6,266 nucleotides of DNA from Nitrososphaera sp. (GTDB taxonomy: Archaea > Thermoproteota > Nitrososphaeria > Nitrososphaerales > Nitrososphaeraceae). This document shows positions 1-6,266 of this stretch, piece by piece; position 1 is the stretch's first letter; each line of letters starts with the position of its first letter. The notes under the pieces were generated by a model. It was not told where the DNA came from. It did not search any database and saw nothing but the letters and a program-made list of their open reading frames with translations. A program made the translations under genes and the position numbers. The DNA is taken from contig JAJPDY010000075.1 of the NCBI GenBank assembly GCA_023252395.1, positions 1 to 6,266 of the forward strand. Reading direction: 5' to 3'.

Positions 1-45
1 GGAACTCAGGTGATAACCGTACTTAACGCATGGAAAGAGTGAGTT

Positions 46-336
46 TCAATAACTGTTGCAGTGCCGCATGGAATCTACTGCAAGCATGTCTGCCATGTTG
101 TTGAGAGCGGCCAAGTATTCCATCCCCTTTGGCGTTGTCCGATAAAAGTTCTTGCCAAGGCGCGTGGTAGTGTTGTCAAGCAGCGCCTTTTCAAGCAACT
201 CTGCTAGGTACGCCTTGGTCTGACCGTGGGTCAAAACGACATGAAACATTATCCTTGAAATATTCACTCCGTCGCTATTTTCACTTGCTGTCGAAAGAAT
301 GTCTCGGATAATTTCGTCGCGCTGGCGGTTGAGCAT
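46..336 (-). CDS. Small winged-helix DNA-binding protein (probable transcriptional regulator)
   Basis: This 96-residue protein is almost entirely one winged helix-turn-helix domain. Residues 5-18 form a first helix (RDEIIRDILSTA). Residues 24-53 hold the helix-turn-helix, with the recognition-helix pattern TKAYLAELLEKALL. Residues 58-68 (RLGKNFYRTTP) are a typical wing, followed by a last helix (KGMEYLAAL). Stand-alone winged-helix proteins of about 90-110 residues beginning with an R/K-rich DEIxxDIL motif are abundant in thaumarchaea and usually annotated as ArnR1-like or generic regulators; the target is unknown. The ATG at 336 is chosen because it gives the family-like N-terminus and is the only start in frame; ATGs at 344 and 349 lie in other frames. 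A TATA-like CTTTTAAAAG at 361-370 lies about 29 bases upstream, so the mRNA is probably leaderless. It is divergent from the permease gene. The DNA-binding fold is fairly certain; autoregulation or control of the region upstream is only inference. Confidence 0.85.
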   Translation of the reverse strand: MLNRQRDEIIRDILSTASENSDGVNISRIMFHVVLTHGQTKAYLAELLEKALLDNTTTRLGKNFYRTTPKGMEYLAALNNMADMLAVDSMRHCNSY

Positions 337-360
337 ACCCTCATGGCATAAGCTCCTTGA

Positions 361-370
361 CTTTTAAAAG
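361..370 (-). promoter_or_regulatory. TATA box of the winged-helix gene (palindromic)
   Basis: CTTTTAAAAG is a perfect 10-base palindrome centred about 29 bases upstream of the ATG at 336. That is the expected distance for an archaeal TATA box driving a leaderless or near-leaderless transcript. Because it is symmetric it could equally be read by TBP towards the right, placing a start near 390-395, just before the three hairpins at 417-588. The second direction is speculation. Confidence 0.5.
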
Positions 371-416
371 CAATATGGTGCTGTGTTATGTAGAATTGGA
401 AAGATATGTAGAAGCC

Positions 417-481
417 GGTGTATCATTTCTATAGAACAAGCTTGCCACGTTCCTTACATACAGCTTTCGCCAAGATACACC
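417..481. repeat. Inverted repeat 1 (8-bp arms, 49-base loop)
   Basis: GGTGTATC at 417-424 is the exact reverse complement of GATACACC at 474-481. The enclosed bases carry two touching palindromes (TTCTATAGAA, CAAGCTTG) and can form a further AAGCT/AGCTT pairing (438-442 with 462-466). Alone an 8-bp repeat with this spacing could be chance; its right arm ends exactly where the next inverted repeat begins. Confidence 0.5.
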
Positions 482-524
482 ATACAGGAGAGAAAGCTTT
501 CCCGAGCTCTCGTCTCGCCTGTAT
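482..524. repeat. Inverted repeat 2 (11 of 12 bp paired, 19-base loop)
   Basis: ATACAGGAGAGA at 482-493 pairs with TCTCGCCTGTAT at 513-524 with one A/G mismatch. Inside, AGCT at 495-498 can pair with AGCT at 505-508, giving a compact hairpin of about 15 pairs. It abuts inverted repeat 1 on the left and inverted repeat 3 on the right with no spacer. Confidence 0.65.
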
Positions 525-586
525 CGATGTGCCAGCAAACCGGATAAAGGGCAACTCCGCCGTTTTTCCGAATTGCTAGCACATCG
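525..586. repeat. Inverted repeat 3: long hairpin (13 of 14 bp plus inner stem)
   Basis: CGATGTGCCAGCAA at 525-538 pairs with TTGCTAGCACATCG at 573-586 with a single C/A mismatch. After a symmetric 2x2 internal loop the stem continues as CGGA (541-544) with TCCG (567-570), then AAA (546-548) with TTT (563-565), then GG (549-550) with CC (560-561), leaving a nine-base terminal loop. About 22 pairs over 62 bases is far more than expected by chance. It could be a structured RNA, a binding site for a dimeric protein, or a DNA cruciform; the sequence does not decide. Confidence 0.75.
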
Positions 587-680
587 GTTAACTAGATAAA
601 ATGTTTTATGGTGCTTTTACTACTTCATTCACTCCGAGAATTTCTCCGTCGGTGCATTGAAAGAATAACACTGGCAAACG

Positions 681-720
681 ATTTTTACCCTCACCGGTTA
701 TAACACTGGCTCCATAGAGG
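681..720 (+). promoter_or_regulatory. Possible promoter and ribosome-binding site of the permease gene
   Basis: Two weak TATA-like stretches precede the TTG start: ATTTTTAC at 681-688 and TTATAA at 698-703. The first would give a leader of about 20-25 bases containing AGAGG at 716-720, which lies 12 bases before TTG. The second would put the transcript start only a few bases before the TTG. I cannot choose between them. Confidence 0.3.
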
Positions 721-732
721 AATGCAGAATCG

Positions 733-1509
733 TTGCTCGACCCTGCCACCACTGTAGCAATTCTCATAGCTATTGGCCTTGGAGCCGGAACCTTGGGTTC
801 GCTGATTGGAGTGGGCGGCGGGATAATCATGGCGCCTGCCCTTACGTTCATGGGCCTGCCTCCAACTCAGATAGCAAGCACCAGCCTCATCGCCGTGACT
901 TCTACAAGCGTGTCGTCCACTGTGGCGTATTCAAGGCAAAAGAGAATAGACTATAGGCTCGGGCTAGAGATGGCGGCATTTTCAATTCCAGGCGCCGCCA
1001 TTGGCGCGTTCCTGTCTGGATACCTCACGTCAGAATCATTCAAGATGTACTTTGGCATACTCTTGATGGCTACTGGCGTCTACGTGCTGTACCGGAATTC
1101 CATTCTCAAGGAAAGCAGCGCGCCAAAAAAATCAATGCTGCTCAGGGGCGGCGTGTTTGCCATCACGTTTGGGGCCGGCATTGTCTCAAGCCTGTTTGGA
1201 GTGGGCGGAGGCATAATATTCGTGCCAGCGATGCTTCTGGTGCTTGGGATGACCATGCAGCGCGCCGTGCCAACCTCGCAGCTCACCCTCATGATAACCT
1301 CGCTTGCAGGGGTGTTTACACACGCCTACCTCGGCCACCCAGACTACCTGCAGGCAGCCGCGCTCTCTGCAGGCGCGTTTGCCGGAGCCCAGATAGGGGC
1401 AAGGATGTCACGCAGCGCCAAAGAGGTGCTGCTTCAGCGGCTTCTTGGTCTGGTCCTGATTGGGGTGTCGGTAAAGTTCATCGCCGACTCTTTCTTTGCT
1501 GTGAAATAA
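733..1509 (+). CDS. TauE/SafE (TSUP) family membrane permease
   Basis: The product is a 258-residue, very hydrophobic polytopic membrane protein with the hallmark internal duplication of the TauE/SafE family. GSLIGVGGGIIMAP at residues 22-35 is repeated as SSLFGVGGGIIFVP at 152-165, each at the end of a first transmembrane helix of a half. I count about seven to eight hydrophobic segments. The family exports or takes up sulfur-containing anions (sulfite, taurine, sulfoacetate, toluenesulfonate) or other organic anions; the substrate here cannot be told. The start is TTG at 733: a stop (TAG at 715-717) lies just upstream in frame, no ATG exists in frame until residue 33, and the first transmembrane helix starts right after. 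AGAGG at 716-720 is a possible but distant ribosome-binding site. Full length for the family. The stop TAA abuts the convergent cdc48 stop directly. Confidence 0.9.
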   Translation: MLDPATTVAILIAIGLGAGTLGSLIGVGGGIIMAPALTFMGLPPTQIASTSLIAVTSTSVSSTVAYSRQKRIDYRLGLEMAAFSIPGAAIGAFLSGYLTSESFKMYFGILLMATGVYVLYRNSILKESSAPKKSMLLRGGVFAITFGAGIVSSLFGVGGGIIFVPAMLLVLGMTMQRAVPTSQLTLMITSLAGVFTHAYLGHPDYLQAAALSAGAFAGAQIGARMSRSAKEVLLQRLLGLVLIGVSVKFIADSFFAVK

Positions 1510-3645
<2,136 letters not shown>

Positions 3646-3649
3646 CTAG

Positions 3650-3654
3650 CCTCA
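3650..3654 (-). promoter_or_regulatory. Ribosome-binding site of cdc48
   Basis: On the minus strand TGAGG stands 10 bases before the ATG at 3639, inside the 43-base hsp20-cdc48 gap. It supports the chosen start and translation from a leadered, probably bicistronic mRNA. The gap also holds a T-rich stretch (CTATTTTTG), which could allow partial termination, and no clear TATA box. Confidence 0.5.
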
Positions 3655-3682
3655 AAAATAGATAAGATGTCAAGTTATTTGA

Positions 3683-4219
3683 CTATTCCACCCTTACTTC
3701 TGTCGCCTTTGGCTTGGCAGGCTCTTTCATCCTGATCTTTAGCTCCAATATGCCGTTTGCATAGGTTGCCTTTGCAGACTTGTCGTCCAGCGCAGAGCTT
3801 GACGGGATCTCGGTATGGTATTTCTTGTCGCCTTTCTCTGCATGTATGGTCACGTTGTTTTCAGACACGTTCACCTTGATGTCCTGCTTGGTGACTCCAG
3901 GCATCTCTGCCGTGATGACAAGCCGATTCTCCTTTTCGTCCACTGCCGAGTCAACCAGAGGCTCTCGAAGGCCGCTCTGCTCCACCAGGCCCTTTGCTGC
4001 AGGCTTGACGTTTCCAAACTCTTTGACGTGTGGCTTGCCGTCTGGCCCGACCGTTATCTGGTAGCCGTAAAAGTACGGACCATTGACAGCATCGGGGTTT
4101 TCTCTGGCTGTCCTGAACATCCTGTTCAGCATTTCTTCTGCTTCGGCAAACTCTTTGTCCATCTCTTCAAAAATCCTGCTGCCGAAGCCGAAATTGTAGT
4201 TCCATGGGTCTCTCCACAT
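3683..4219 (-). CDS. hsp20: Small heat-shock protein, Hsp20/alpha-crystallin family
   Basis: A 178-residue ATP-independent holdase chaperone is encoded. The alpha-crystallin domain occupies roughly the last half. It starts at VDEKENRLVITAEMPGVTK, the typical first strands, and ends in the family signature ATYANGILELKI. The tail carries EVRVE, a possible V-x-V version of the I-x-I/V motif used for oligomer contacts. The N-terminal half is aromatic and Met-rich (MWRDPWNYNFGFGSRIFEEM), then has YFYGYQITVGPDGKPHVKEF, a segment seen in a subgroup of archaeal Hsp20 proteins. The ATG at 4219 is preferred over GTG at 4231 because AGGTGA (4228-4233) sits 8 bases before the ATG, whereas the GTG lies inside that ribosome-binding site. 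It is the first gene of a likely operon with cdc48: unfolded clients held by Hsp20 could be passed to, or disaggregated by, the ATPase. Stress induction is expected but not shown. Confidence 0.93.
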   Translation of the reverse strand: MWRDPWNYNFGFGSRIFEEMDKEFAEAEEMLNRMFRTARENPDAVNGPYFYGYQITVGPDGKPHVKEFGNVKPAAKGLVEQSGLREPLVDSAVDEKENRLVITAEMPGVTKQDIKVNVSENNVTIHAEKGDKKYHTEIPSSSALDDKSAKATYANGILELKIRMKEPAKPKATEVRVE

Positions 4220-4227
4220 TTGTAATA

Positions 4228-4233
4228 TCACCT
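4228..4233 (-). promoter_or_regulatory. Ribosome-binding site that decides the hsp20 start
   Basis: AGGTGA on the minus strand matches the archaeal 16S 3' end (anti-SD ...UCACCUCC...) and is 8 bases from the ATG at 4219. The GTG at 4231-4229 falls within it, so the longer 182-residue reading is unlikely. Confidence 0.75.
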
Positions 4234-4239
4234 AATGCT

Positions 4240-4257
4240 ATGTAATAGTCATTACAT
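4240..4257. promoter_or_regulatory. Palindromic candidate operator in the hsp20 promoter
   Basis: ATGTAAT (4240-4246) and ATTACAT (4251-4257) are perfect 7-base inverted arms around AGTC. The site lies directly downstream of the hsp20 TATA box and touches or precedes the predicted transcription start, where a bound repressor would block polymerase. This placement resembles archaeal heat-shock repressor control (Phr in Pyrococcus acts on hsp20 and an AAA+ ATPase gene). The repressor here is not identified. Confidence 0.6.
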
Positions 4258-4271
4258 TATTTATATTTTTC
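4258..4271 (-). promoter_or_regulatory. TATA box of the hsp20-cdc48 unit, possibly shared with the divergent gene
   Basis: The minus strand reads AAAAATATAAATAA, an excellent archaeal TATA element. With the usual spacing of about 26 bases, transcription would start near 4237 and give a leader of about 18 bases containing the AGGTGA site. On the plus strand the same bases read TTTATATT (4260-4267), which could start a transcript near 4290 for the gene at 4317. Confidence 0.65.
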
Positions 4272-4284
4272 TTACAATCAAAAG

Positions 4285-4292
4285 GCTTTATT
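4285..4292 (+). promoter_or_regulatory. Possible TATA box of the ACT-like gene
   Basis: GCTTTATTAC contains TTTATT centred about 28 bases before the ATG at 4317, a fit for a leaderless transcript; no ribosome-binding site is seen. A second AT element, CTTTTATAAC at 4305-4314, looks stronger but is too close to the ATG to drive it, and no alternative start lies soon downstream. The shared site at 4260-4267 is a third candidate. Confidence 0.35.
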
Positions 4293-4316
4293 ACGGGTCA
4301 TGCGCTTTTATAACAC

Positions 4317-4961
4317 ATGTACGCAAGGGCCGATTCTGTCCCCGCGGCAGTCAGGGAGATAATTTTTGGAAACACAGTATACCTGCAATCGCTACATCTA
4401 GGCATTGCAAACTATACAGCCCTTGCGCAAAGGATCAAGCCCGACGTGGAAAAGATAACCGGCTCCAAGGTCAACGCAAACACCATAGTCGTTGCGATAA
4501 AGAGGTTTGCGGACGCGCTCGAAATAGAGGACAGGCCGGAGACTACTTTCAAGGGCGCAAGGATGTCGCTTACCGACAACATCATTGACGTTGACTTTGA
4601 AAAAGAGTTTGACGAAATTTCCAGCATGCTCGATCAGCTGTTCGACAAGAACTTTAGCGTGTTCCAGACGGGCAGGCATCTCAGGCTCTTTGCAGAAGAC
4701 GTTGCAGAGACAAGGAGCATGGTAAACACTGCCACGAAAAAGTTTGATGGCAAGATAAGAGAAGGGCTTGCCAAGATAAACATCCAGTTTGCCCCAAGCA
4801 ACCAGAACCCATACGACATCCTTTCGGTGGTTTCAAACATACTGTACAACAACCAGATATCGATACAGGATGCCTTCTTTACTCCTGCCGAAATAGTGCT
4901 CATTTTGAGCGACAGGGATGCCGCGCGGGCGTATGAGCTGCTAAGGACTAGGATGAAGTAA
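4317..4961 (+). CDS. Uncharacterised protein: helical N-terminal module plus ACT-like domains
   Basis: The product is 214 residues, soluble, with no signal peptide. Residues about 10-70 form a helical module with the pattern NYTALAQRIKPDVEKITG, then VNANTIVVAIKRFADAL, which reads like a helix-turn-helix. Similar segments occur in poorly studied archaeal proteins joined to ACT-like domains. Residues about 95-150 and 150-214 look like two beta-alpha-beta-beta units. The last (INIQF, a helix DILSVVSNILYNN, strands ISIQDAFFTPAEIVLILSD, then a helix AARAYELLR) resembles an ACT domain as in aspartate kinases, which bind small ligands such as amino acids. A ligand-sensing regulator is therefore plausible, but neither DNA binding nor a ligand is shown. 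It is divergent from hsp20 with 97 bases between the start codons. The ATG at 4317 is the only sensible start. The gene is certainly real; its function is unknown. Confidence 0.85.
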   Translation: MYARADSVPAAVREIIFGNTVYLQSLHLGIANYTALAQRIKPDVEKITGSKVNANTIVVAIKRFADALEIEDRPETTFKGARMSLTDNIIDVDFEKEFDEISSMLDQLFDKNFSVFQTGRHLRLFAEDVAETRSMVNTATKKFDGKIREGLAKINIQFAPSNQNPYDILSVVSNILYNNQISIQDAFFTPAEIVLILSDRDAARAYELLRTRMK

Positions 4962-4975
4962 TCTCAATAGAACGT

Positions 4976-4985
4976 CATAAATAGG
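4976..4985 (+). promoter_or_regulatory. TATA box of the alpha/beta-hydrolase pair
   Basis: CATAAATAGG is centred about 26 bases before the ATG at 5006. No Shine-Dalgarno sequence occurs between them, so the first hydrolase is probably translated from a leaderless mRNA. The box lies in the 44-base gap after the ACT-like gene, so the hydrolases need not depend on read-through. Confidence 0.55.
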
Positions 4986-5005
4986 AAAGTAGCTGCAATA
5001 GCAAT

Positions 5006-5839
5006 ATGCCTTTTGTCAATGTAGACAGCAGCACGTCTGTTTACGTCGAAGATACTGGCAGAGAAAGCGACGTTGGCAAGACTGTCTTGTTTGTCCACGG
5101 GTGGCCGCTGAGCCACAAGATGTTTGAATACCAGTTCATGGAACTGCACAAGAACGGCTACCGGTGCGTTGGCATTGACCTTCGAGGATTTGGAAGGTCG
5201 GACAAGCCCTGGACCGGGTATGATTACGACATTTTCGCTGACGACATAAAGCAGGTAATGACTGCGCTCAACTTGCAAAAGGTGACTCTGGTTGGATTTT
5301 CAATGGGAGGCGCAATAGTCATGCACTATGTAGCCAAGTATTTTTCAGAGCTGGTTTCAAAGGTGGTATTCATGGGAGCGGCGGCTCCATGTTTTACCAA
5401 AAGAGAAGGCTACCCCTATGGGCTAGAAAAGTCAGCCTGCGACGCCCTTATCTCACAATCGCTCAAAGACAGGCCCAAAATGGTAACTGACTTTGGCAAG
5501 ATATTCTTTTCAAGCGAAAACTCGCAGAGCAAAGAGATGGCAAATTGGCTGTTCTCGATAAACATGAAAGCGTCGCCATATGCAACGGTGCAGTGCCTGC
5601 AAGAGCTGCGCGACGCAGACTTGCGAAACGACATGAAACTTGTGAACCAGAGGAACCTGCCAGTGGCGATATTTCATGGCGTGCATGACAAGATATGCCC
5701 GTTTGACTTTGCAAAAGTAATGAACGAAGGGATCAAGGGCTCCAAAATAGTCCAATTCCATGAAAGCGGCCACGGCTTGAACATTGAAGAAAAGGAAAAG
5801 GCGAATGAAGAATTGATGAAGTTCATCGGTCAGGGATAA
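5006..5839 (+). CDS. Alpha/beta-fold hydrolase (non-haem peroxidase/esterase-like)
   Basis: This complete 277-residue alpha/beta hydrolase has no signal peptide. The oxyanion-hole motif HGWP is at 31-34, DLRGFGRSDKP at 58-68, and the nucleophile elbow GFSMGG at 97-102 with Ser99. Asp228 (in FHGVHDKI) and His256 (in HESGHG) complete the catalytic triad, all at normal spacing. The pattern HGWPLSHKMFEYQ...GYRCVGIDLRGFGRSDKP...GYDYD is that of the non-haem chloroperoxidase/arylesterase group, enzymes that hydrolyse esters and, with a carboxylic acid, can make peracids. The real substrate cannot be read from sequence. The start ATG at 5006 fits the family N-terminus (a short strand SVYVEDTG before the first motif) and the TATA box 26 bases upstream. 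It is followed one base later by a second hydrolase gene on the same strand, so the two are probably co-expressed. Confidence 0.93.
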   Translation: MPFVNVDSSTSVYVEDTGRESDVGKTVLFVHGWPLSHKMFEYQFMELHKNGYRCVGIDLRGFGRSDKPWTGYDYDIFADDIKQVMTALNLQKVTLVGFSMGGAIVMHYVAKYFSELVSKVVFMGAAAPCFTKREGYPYGLEKSACDALISQSLKDRPKMVTDFGKIFFSSENSQSKEMANWLFSINMKASPYATVQCLQELRDADLRNDMKLVNQRNLPVAIFHGVHDKICPFDFAKVMNEGIKGSKIVQFHESGHGLNIEEKEKANEELMKFIGQG

Positions 5840-5840
5840 C

Positions 5841-6266
5841 ATGCTGGCAAATATCAACGGAATAAACCTCTACTATGACGATAGTGGCAAGCCGGGATCG
5901 TCGGCTATACTTTTTGTGCATGGGTTTCCTTTTAGCTCAGAGATGTGGAAGGGGCAGAAGCTGCAAAACATGGATCTGCGCGTTGTCACATACGATCTCC
6001 GCGGCCACGGGCGGAGCGACGTTGGCGATGGGCAGTACACAATAGAGCTGTTTGTCGACGACTTGATAGCGCTACTCGATCACCTCAAAATAAGTAAAAC
6101 AATACTCTGCGGCTTTTCGATGGGCGGCTACATTGCTCTTAGAGCAATTGAAAGAAATCCTGAGCGCTTTAGCGCCCTAATATTGTGTGACACAATGTCA
6201 ACGGCTGATTCAAATGAAGCGAAACTCAAACGCGCCGGTTCTATAAAGACAGTAAAAAATGAAGGC
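5841..6266 (+). CDS. Second alpha/beta-fold hydrolase, cut by the window end
   Basis: The first 142 residues of a second alpha/beta hydrolase are present, open to the last base of the window. HGFP at 27-30, YDLRGHGRSD at 51-60 and the nucleophile elbow GFSMGG at 91-96 with Ser93 are intact; the Asp and His of the triad would lie beyond the edge. The N-terminus (INGINLYYDDSG, then ILFVHGFPFSSEMW) resembles 3-oxoadipate enol-lactonase and related carboxylester hydrolases, but that group is broad and no substrate can be assigned. The ATG is one base after the stop of the first hydrolase, with only a weak AGGGA before it, so translational coupling is likely. The two proteins share the fold and the same serine motif but differ widely elsewhere, suggesting an old duplication or two recruited genes rather than a recent copy. 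Confidence 0.9.
   Translation, partial: MLANINGINLYYDDSGKPGSSAILFVHGFPFSSEMWKGQKLQNMDLRVVTYDLRGHGRSDVGDGQYTIELFVDDLIALLDHLKISKTILCGFSMGGYIALRAIERNPERFSALILCDTMSTADSNEAKLKRAGSIKTVKNEG

Larger units (their letters stand above)
337..732. other. Divergent intergenic region without a recognisable gene
   Basis: This 396-base stretch separates the winged-helix gene (leaving to the left) from the permease gene (leaving to the right). I see no tRNA, rRNA, transposase or convincing intact gene. It contains a palindromic TATA-like site at 361-370, perfect short palindromes TTCTATAGAA at 427-436 and CAAGCTTG at 437-444, three abutting inverted repeats between 417 and 586 (listed separately), and ATAAAA-TG-TTTTAT at 596-609. 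It also has a 9-base direct repeat TATGGTGCT at 374-382 and 607-615 flanking the hairpins. On the minus strand an open frame from about 767 to its stop at 606-608 has coding-like codons, but it overlaps the permease start and matches nothing I recognise. Because both neighbours point away, the hairpins cannot be their terminators. Confidence 0.7.

Noticed and set aside
375..434. Short plus-strand frame starting MVLCYVELERYVEAG
   Set aside because: Only 19 codons with no ribosome-binding site; it ends in the first palindrome and is most likely chance.
464..593. 45-codon minus-strand open frame through inverted repeats 2 and 3
   Set aside because: No start with a ribosome-binding site, no family resemblance, and the inverted repeats themselves explain the conserved-looking sequence.
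482..600. tRNA or other known RNA in the hairpin region
   Set aside because: There is no tRNA box pattern, no 7-bp acceptor stem in the right layout, no C/D box pair and no recognisable RNase P or SRP core; stem lengths do not fit.
3780..4225. Plus-strand open frames opposite hsp20
   Set aside because: Shadows of the Hsp20 reading frame; no ribosome-binding site or family features.
4220..4231. GTG at 4231 as the hsp20 start (182 residues)
   Set aside because: The GTG is inside the AGGTGA ribosome-binding site that is correctly spaced for the ATG at 4219.
4398..4903. Minus-strand open frames within the ACT-like gene
   Set aside because: The plus-strand frame has the coherent domain pattern and codon bias, so the antisense ones are shadows.
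4964..5857. Minus-strand open frames opposite the first hydrolase
   Set aside because: They overlap a complete hydrolase with an intact catalytic triad and show no motifs.

Overview
The window looks like chromosomal DNA of an archaeon, most likely a soil-type ammonia-oxidising thaumarchaeon (Nitrososphaera-like). The grounds are a Cdc48/VAT AAA+ ATPase with the archaeal domain order, TATA-type promoters about 26-30 nt from start codons (suggesting leaderless transcripts), a few genes with AGGTGA or TGAGG ribosome-binding sites, a tiny winged-helix regulator of a kind common in that phylum, and moderate GC. The genus is an inference from style; there is no rRNA or amo gene to prove it.

Layout. 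(1) 46-336, minus: a 96-residue winged-helix DNA-binding protein. (2) 337-732: a 396-base divergent intergenic region without a convincing gene. It holds three inverted repeats that abut exactly, at 417-481, 482-524 and 525-586. This is the most unexplained part of the window. (3) 733-1509, plus: a TauE/SafE (TSUP) membrane permease starting at TTG. Its stop codon touches the stop codon of the next, convergent gene with no base between. (4) 1510-3639, minus: a full-length Cdc48/VAT-type double-ring AAA+ unfoldase. (5) 3683-4219, minus: a small heat-shock protein (Hsp20) 43 bases upstream of cdc48 on the same strand. The two form a probable protein-quality-control operon with a TATA box and an 18-base palindromic candidate operator in front. 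(6) 4317-4961, plus: a divergently transcribed two-part protein, with a helical, possibly DNA-binding N-terminus and ACT-like C-terminal repeats. (7) 5006-5839 and 5841 to the window end, plus: two tandem alpha/beta hydrolases one base apart. The second is cut by the window edge.

How the genes work together. Hsp20 would hold unfolding proteins and Cdc48 would unfold or remodel them, so co-transcription from one stress-controlled promoter makes sense. In Pyrococcus, hsp20 and an AAA+ ATPase gene are likewise under the heat-shock repressor Phr. The divergent ACT-like gene shares the same 97-base control region and is a reasonable but unproven candidate for a linked regulator. The hydrolase pair looks like a separate unit with its own TATA box. 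The permease and the winged-helix protein have no evident functional link to the rest.

No mobile element, CRISPR array, tRNA or rRNA was recognised.
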